Both the position numbers and the translations under genes were made by a program. Source: Ruminococcus sp. (GTDB lineage Bacteria; Bacillota; Clostridia; Oscillospirales; Ruminococcaceae). From it: a DNA stretch of 54,904 bases. Positions 49,246-54,904 of the stretch are shown one piece after another. Numbering within the stretch: the first letter of the stretch is position 1; each line of letters begins with the position of its first letter. Location of the stretch: positions 1 through 54,904 of the forward strand of contig JAJQAB010000018.1 in NCBI GenBank assembly GCA_021203985.1, given 5' to 3'. The notes beneath the pieces are model-generated. The model did not search any database and was not told where the DNA came from. It was given only the letters and a program-made list of their open reading frames with translations.

Positions 49246-51865
49246 CTACTTCAGCATTTCTGTCAGTTCCGTCAAGATCTCGCGGCATTCTGCATCGCTC
49301 AGCTCCGCTAGGTGCGTCTTTTGCAGCGTAAAAATCACGCACTCCTGCTGCATTTGCGCAAAGCTGATCTGACCACCCTGATCTGCAGCGCTTTCCGATT
49401 GCGTTTGCTTTTGCACTTCCATTTCCGTCAAAAGCTGCTTTGCGCGTTTGATCACCTGATCCGGCAAGCCAGCCAACTTTGCCACGGCAATGCCATAGCT
49501 GTCGTCCACGCCGCCTGGCACGATCTTTCACAGAAAGCGAATCGAATCCCCGTGCTTTTTTTACGGCAACGCTATAGTTCTTCACGCCGCTGAGCTTTTC
49601 CTCCAAATCGAGCAGCTCATGATAATGCGTTGCAAACAGCGTCTTGCATCCGATTTTACGACTGCTGATATATTCCGTGACCGCGCGCAATGCTCACGCC
49701 GTCAAATGCCGATGTGCCGCGCCTGACCTCGTTGAGAATGACTAAGCTGTTCGGCGTTACGTTTTGCAAAATCTCTGCAACCTCTTTCATCTCCATCATG
49801 AAGGTGCTCTGTCCTGCTGTTAAGTCGTCAGATGCACCGATTCGCGTAAAGATCTGATCCACCACAGAAATTCGGGCGTATTCCGCAGGTACAAACGAAC
49901 CGATCTGCGCCATTAACGTAATGAGTGCGACCTGGCGCATATAGGTCGACTTCCCTGCCATATTCGGTTCGGTAATCATCAGCATGCGCTGTGCCTTCGT
50001 ATCCAAATATGTATCATTCGGAACAAACATTTCCTCCGTCAGCATTTGCTCCACAACCGGGTGCCGCCCTGCTGTAATCTGAATGCTGCCATCCACGGCA
50101 ATTTCCGGCTTGGTGTAATCGTTGGTAATCGCCACGTTTGCAAAAGACGCCAGCACGTCAATCTGTGCCACCGCCACCGCCGTCTCCTGAACACGCCGCA
50201 GCATTTCCGCCAGGCATTCGCACACCTCGCCGAATATCGCTTCTTCCAGACGAAGCGCACGATCCTTTGCACCAACAATTTCGTTTTCGACATTCTTTAG
50301 CTCTTCCGTCACAAAGCGCTCGCTGTTCGCCAGGGTTTGTTTGCGGATATAATCCGGCGGAACCAAATCGTAATAAGAGCGTGTTACCTCCAGATAATAG
50401 CCGAACACGCGGTTTTTTGATCTTCAAGCCCTTGATCCCGGTTCGTTCCTTTTCACGCTGCAGAATTTCTTCCAAAATCTGCGTGCCGCCGTTCATGATA
50501 TGCCGCTGTCGATCCAGCTCTTCATGAAAGCCCTCCCGAATCACGCCACCATCCTTGAGTGTAACGGGCGGATCGTCTGTGATCGCCTGCTCTACAAGCG
50601 ATGTTACGCGCTCCAAGGGGAGAGATCTTCTGTTCAAGCGAGGCGATCAGCCGGGAGAACGAAAGCTTCTGCAGCTGCTCCTTAAGTGCTGGAAGCTGCT
50701 GGACTGTCATGGAAAGTGCCTTCAAATCGCACGGCGTTGCCTTTTGATAAATCACGCGCGTCATCAGCCGTTCGAGGTCATAGACGTTTTCTAAAAGCGA
50801 ACGCACCTCCATCAGCACAACGCTGTTTTTTCACAAACGCTTCCACTGCGTCCAGGCGCGCCATGATTTTCACCGGCTGTACCAGCGGCTGTTCCAGCCA
50901 GCATTTTAGAAGGCGTTTCCCAATCGCAGTTTCGGCATCGTCCAGCAACCAGAGCAGCGAGCCCTTTCGCTCCTTATTGCGCAGCGTTTCCGTCAACTCC
51001 AGATTCCGTCTAGCACTGAGATCCAGCCACATCGCAGAGGCACTGTCCGTCACTTCAATCGAGACAAAGCACGCAGCTCCGTTTTTTGCATCTCATGAAT
51101 GTACTGCAGCATACCGCCCACTGTGCAAGTATCCGCTCCGTCCTCGGAAATCCCCAGCATCGCCACAGAGGTCACGCCAAACTGTTCGCAAATACATGTG
51201 CGACTTTGTTCCAGCAAAAAGCAGCTGTCATCGCGCAGCATCACCGCGCACTGTAGACGTACCTTCACAAAATCCATCACTGGCTTTTGCGCCATCGCAT
51301 TTGCGTTCAAGATCAGCTCCACCGGCATATACCGTGACAATAAATCAATCAGATCGCCAGTCGGATCGGACGGATCGCTCGGCAGAGAAAGCACCATCTC
51401 TCCGGTGGAAAGATCCGCAAAGCAGAGTGCACAAGCGCCGTTGTCGTCACGATACATACAACAAATATAGTTGTTAGAACCATCGTCTAACAGCGTACTT
51501 TCGATCAGCGTGCCGGGTATGACAATCCGTACAACATCGCGTTCTACCAGACCTTTACTAAATGCCGGGTCGGTCAGCTGCTCACAGATGGCAATTTTAT
51601 AGCCGCGATCCACCAGGCGCTTTAAATACAGATCGGCGTTGCGATACGGCACACCGCACATCAGCGCACGCTCGTCCAAACCGCAGTCCTTCCCGATCAG
51701 CGTCAGCTCCAATTCTTTCGAAACCAAAAGCGCATCTTCAAAAAACATTTCATAAAAGTCGCCCAATCGGAAAAACAAAATGCAGTCAGCGTATTTTTCT
51801 TTCATCTCTGCATACTGCCGCATGGCAGGTGAAAGCCGATCCTTTTCAATATCTGCTAAGTTCAT
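49246..51865 (-). pseudogene. mutS: DNA mismatch repair protein MutS, multiply frameshifted
   Basis: Six consecutive fragments in alternating frames reconstruct full-length MutS (MNLADIEKDRLSPAMRQYAEMKEKYADCILFFRLGDFYEMFFEDA ... EPNMAGKSTYMRQVALITLMAQIGSFVPA ... THYHEL ... [21 protein letters not shown]). Confidence 0.95.
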
Positions 51866-51904
51866 GGAACTCACCTCTGCAACCATCCCTTTCGTTCGAT
51901 TCGA

Positions 51905-52324
51905 TCATGTGCCGCATCCGCTACAGCTCCCGCAATTTCCAGCGCATCCAGCAGACGGCGGCTCACAGGTGTCCGGATCTTCGCCCATAACGCAAAGCTG
52001 AAAAATCGCTTCGGTTTGCTGCACCAAATCATCAAGCGCCTGCTTTGCCGCATCATACGCCATCATATGCGGATTTTGCATCATCTCCGAATAAATCTGC
52101 TGCGCCTTCTGTTCCAACGCTTCCATCGCCGATTCGTCCGGCTGATCCGCTGTGCGCTGCTGTTCTTGATGATAGGCAATCGCCGCCTTGTTGTACTGCT
52201 GGATCATCTCCTGCAGCGATGCATCCGCATCGTTTGCCGCTAGCGCTTCCTGATACGCCTGATAGCGCGAATCGCCTTGAATCGCGCGTCCTAATGCGCG
52301 CGCCGCCCGTTCTACTGCATCCAT
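51905..52324 (-). CDS. YlbF family regulator with cysteine-rich C-terminus
   Basis: MDAVERAARALGRAIQGDSRYQAYQEALAANDADASLQEMIQQYNK...; tail CEPPSAGCAGNCGSCSGCGT. Confidence 0.82.
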   Translation of the reverse strand: MDAVERAARALGRAIQGDSRYQAYQEALAANDADASLQEMIQQYNKAAIAYHQEQQRTADQPDESAMEALEQKAQQIYSEMMQNPHMMAYDAAKQALDDLVQQTEAIFQLCVMGEDPDTCEPPSAGCAGNCGSCSGCGT

Positions 52325-52343
52325 CTTCGATTCCTGCCTTTCT

Positions 52344-53783
52344 TCAGCATCCGTCCTTCGCTGATTCGATCAGCTCCGCTTCCACCGCCCAGTTGTGGGT
52401 CTTTGTCACACGTACTTGTACAAACTGCCCGATCAGCGTCCGATCGCCCGGAAACTCTGCAATCACATATGCCGGATCTTTTCCGATCAAATAGCCCTTT
52501 CGCTTGCTCTCCCGTTCCACCAGAACGCACATCGTGCGCCCGAGAAAGCGCCGGTAGTGTTCCGCTGCAATTTCCCGCTGGAGCCGCAGCAGCTGATCCA
52601 TTCGTTCCCGCTTTTCCTGATCCGAAATACAATCCTCCAGTTCCGCCGCTTTCGTGCCGCGGCGCTTGGAATAAATAAACGTATAGATATTATCATACTG
52701 CACGCGCCGTACCAGTGCAAGTGTTTGCTGGAAGTCCTCTGCGGATTCGTTCGGGAATCCGACAATCAGGTCGGTCGACAGGGAAAAATCCGGGTCGCGC
52801 TGACGCAGATAGTCGACAATTTTGAGATACTGTGCCGCTGTATAGCGCCGATTCATCGCGCGCAAAATCGGATCACTGCCACTCTGCACCGGCAAGTGCA
52901 GATGACGACCGATTTTCGTTCCGTTTAAGATCGTGTCAAGCAGCTCGGTGGTAGCGTCCTTGGGGTGTGAGGAAAGAAAACGAATGACAAAATCGCCGGG
53001 AATTGCGTCAACCTGCCGCAGTAGCCAGGCAAATGAAACCGACTGTTCCAGATCCTTTCCATAGGAATTGACATTTTGTCCTAAGAGCATAATCTCCTTA
53101 TAACCATCCCGTACCAGTTGTTCAACCTCTTGCAAAATATGCTCTGGCCTGCGGCTTCGCTCCCGTCCCCGTACATAGGGCACAATACAGTATGTGCAAA
53201 AATTGTTACAGCCAAACATCACCGGCACAGACGCCTGAAACGAATGCTCTCGAGACGGTGTCACATGCTCATACGTCTCCAGAAACGATTCGGAAATTAC
53301 TTCACTTGTATCGCAGGCAAATTTTGCGCCTTGAAAATGTTCGAGCAAAAGCTGTGGAAAACGATTGAGAGACGATGTGCCAAAAACAATATCTACATAG
53401 GGGTAATGCGTCCGGACATATTCCGCCGTGTGCGCTTCAGATGCTATACAGCCGCATAGAACCAAAATCAAATCCGGATTTTTCTTTTTTTCATGCTTCA
53501 CATTTCCCAAAATGCCATACAGCCGATCCTCCGCACTGCCGCGCACTGCACAAGTGTTCAGCAGCATCAAATCCGCATCCGCAAGGTGATCGGTCAGCGT
53601 GAACCCAATTTGCTCTAACACGCCGCGAATCCGCTCGCCATCGGCGACATTTTGCTGACAGCCAAAGCTGTGCACATACGCGCGCATGACGTCACGCTTT
53701 GCAAACAAATACGATCGCAGCTGACGCAGCAGTCCCTGCGAAAGCATCTCAGGCGCGCATTCCTTCCGGCTTTCCATGCACAT
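52344..53783 (-). CDS. miaB: tRNA-2-methylthio-N6-dimethylallyladenosine synthase
   Basis: AYVHSFGCQQNVADGERIRGVLEQIGF...FGCNNFCTYCIVPYVRGRERSR...TDLIVGFPNESAEDF. Confidence 0.96.
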   Translation of the reverse strand: MCMESRKECAPEMLSQGLLRQLRSYLFAKRDVMRAYVHSFGCQQNVADGERIRGVLEQIGFTLTDHLADADLMLLNTCAVRGSAEDRLYGILGNVKHEKKKNPDLILVLCGCIASEAHTAEYVRTHYPYVDIVFGTSSLNRFPQLLLEHFQGAKFACDTSEVISESFLETYEHVTPSREHSFQASVPVMFGCNNFCTYCIVPYVRGRERSRRPEHILQEVEQLVRDGYKEIMLLGQNVNSYGKDLEQSVSFAWLLRQVDAIPGDFVIRFLSSHPKDATTELLDTILNGTKIGRHLHLPVQSGSDPILRAMNRRYTAAQYLKIVDYLRQRDPDFSLSTDLIVGFPNESAEDFQQTLALVRRVQYDNIYTFIYSKRRGTKAAELEDCISDQEKRERMDQLLRLQREIAAEHYRRFLGRTMCVLVERESKRKGYLIGKDPAYVIAEFPGDRTLIGQFVQVRVTKTHNWAVEAELIESAKDGC

Positions 53784-53868
53784 ATCCCTCCTTTTTTCTC
53801 ATTCCATTTCGATTTACCGACAAAGCCAGCTGCACAGAAATAGCACTGGCAAAGTCACTGTAAAACTC

Positions 53869-53897
53869 ATTATAGCACAAATCGTGTTTCTTTGCAA
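53869..53897 (-). promoter_or_regulatory. SigmaA promoter of the miaB transcription unit
   Basis: TTGCAA-N17-TATAAT with extended TGC. Confidence 0.75.
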
Positions 53898-53943
53898 GAA
53901 TTTTTTTCAAAAGGATTTCTGCTCGTTTTCCAGGGCAAACAGC

Positions 53944-53972
53944 TAGACAACGCCAAAAATTTATGCTATAAT
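53944..53972 (+). promoter_or_regulatory. SigmaA promoter of the nucleosidase gene
   Basis: TAGACA-N17-TATAAT with extended TGC. Confidence 0.75.
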
Positions 53973-54044
53973 AGCATGCGTAACAATCCAGCGGTGCAGC
54001 ACAAGTGCTGTGTGGCATACCGTAAGAAAAGAGGAGCGATTTTC

Positions 54045-54722
54045 ATGAAAACCATTGGAATCATCGGCGCGATGCCATCCGAACTAAAAGACATCCACAA
54101 CGGACTTCCGGGCGCGCAGGTGCAAACAAAAGCTGGCTTTGATTACTACGTCAATCAAGTCAACGACACGCGCGTGATCCACGTTTGCAGCGGCATCGCA
54201 AAGGTCAACGCCGCAGTGTGCGCGCAAATCCTGATCGACACGTTTTCGCCCGATGCCATTATCAACGCCGGCATTTCTGGCGGAATGCATCACGAAGTGC
54301 ACGTTTGCGATGTGGTGGTGTCCAGCGAGGTGCTGCCGCACGACTTGGATCTGCACTTTTTGCAGGACTATCCGCCATACTGCAGCGTATATCCATCTGA
54401 TCCATCGCTGATTCAATTGGCATTGGAAACCTGCGCGCAGCTCAACATCAAGGCGTTTACCGGTCGCGTTGTTTCCGGCGAAGCGTTTATCGCAAATGAC
54501 GCCGTCAAAGCGGACATTCAAAACCGTCTCCACACGTATGCGGTCGATATGGAAAGCTCCGCGATCGGTCACTGCGCTTATCTCAATCAAGTGCCGTTTG
54601 TCAATGTCCGCTGCATTTCCGACAACGCTGACGATGATGGGAAGATGTCTTTTGATCAGTTCGAGACAATTGCAGCGAAACGCGTTGCAGACATCGTTCT
54701 GCGGATGGTAGAAAACTTCTGA
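54045..54722 (+). CDS. mtnN: 5'-methylthioadenosine/S-adenosylhomocysteine nucleosidase
   Basis: MKTIGIIGAMPSELKDIHNGL...VCSGIAKVNAAVCAQILIDTFSPDAIINAGISGGM...YAVDMESSAIGHCAYLNQVPFVNVRCISDNAD. Confidence 0.95.
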   Translation: MKTIGIIGAMPSELKDIHNGLPGAQVQTKAGFDYYVNQVNDTRVIHVCSGIAKVNAAVCAQILIDTFSPDAIINAGISGGMHHEVHVCDVVVSSEVLPHDLDLHFLQDYPPYCSVYPSDPSLIQLALETCAQLNIKAFTGRVVSGEAFIANDAVKADIQNRLHTYAVDMESSAIGHCAYLNQVPFVNVRCISDNADDDGKMSFDQFETIAAKRVADIVLRMVENF

Positions 54723-54770
54723 TCCCTTGACGGGACGGGTACAAATATTGTTCGAAATGCGATACTTGCA

Positions 54771-54809
54771 AAAAAATCCTGCCGATACAAAATCGACAGG
54801 ATTTTTTTC
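54771..54809 (+). terminator. Rho-independent terminator after mtnN
   Basis: AAATCCTGcCGATacaaaATCGaCAGGATTTTTTT hairpin plus T tract. Confidence 0.85.
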
Positions 54810-54904
54810 TGATTAGATCATTGTCTTATGCTCGCTCGCCTTCACCGCACCTCACGCATCCAAAAGTTCTTCCCAAGTCACCGTATTCCCAGCTACATTG
54901 TTCG

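Noticed and set aside
47225-51865. mutS/mutL fragments as separate functional domain genes or a novel split mismatch-repair system
   Set aside because: Fragments change frame at homopolymers in the middle of conserved domains, contain nonsense codons, lack RBSs at the fragment starts, and MutS ATPase residues are substituted. Decay is simpler.
1-54904. CRISPR array, prophage or intact IS element
   Set aside because: No regularly spaced direct repeats, cas, integrase, phage structural or transposase genes were recognised on either strand.

Overview
The window looks like a low-to-moderate GC Firmicutes chromosome segment, probably Ruminococcus/Oscillospiraceae-like (dockerin protein, PolC, SepF/DivIVA/YlmH cluster). 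About 90% is ordinary, well-conserved housekeeping sequence, nearly all on the minus strand: rlmD-vanZ-hemZ-MBL-relA-recJ; a his operon (hisZ-G-D-B-H-zinc ribbon-A-F-I-E); polC-ispG-rseP-dxr-cdsA-uppS-frr-pyrH; tsf-rpsB; split transketolase; ileS-lspA-rluD-HAD; divIVA-ylmH-sepF-yggS-HlyD-hfq-miaA; ylbF-miaB; and on the plus strand mtnN/pfs. The strongest observation is that both mismatch-repair genes are decayed. mutS has about six frameshifts, mostly in A/T or GC tracts, plus an in-frame stop and damaged Walker A and B motifs. The adjacent mutL has an amber stop plus a T7-tract frameshift. All flanking genes are intact. This predicts a mutator lineage or dispensable MutSL. The left 4.6 kb is a patch of decayed accessory genes: tandem HicAB modules with one hicA carrying two nonsense codons, a glutamate dehydrogenase remnant, a lipoprotein gene with one in-frame UGA, and a YhcG/DUF1016 fragment. 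All calls come from reading the sequence and supplied ORFs; no database search was run.
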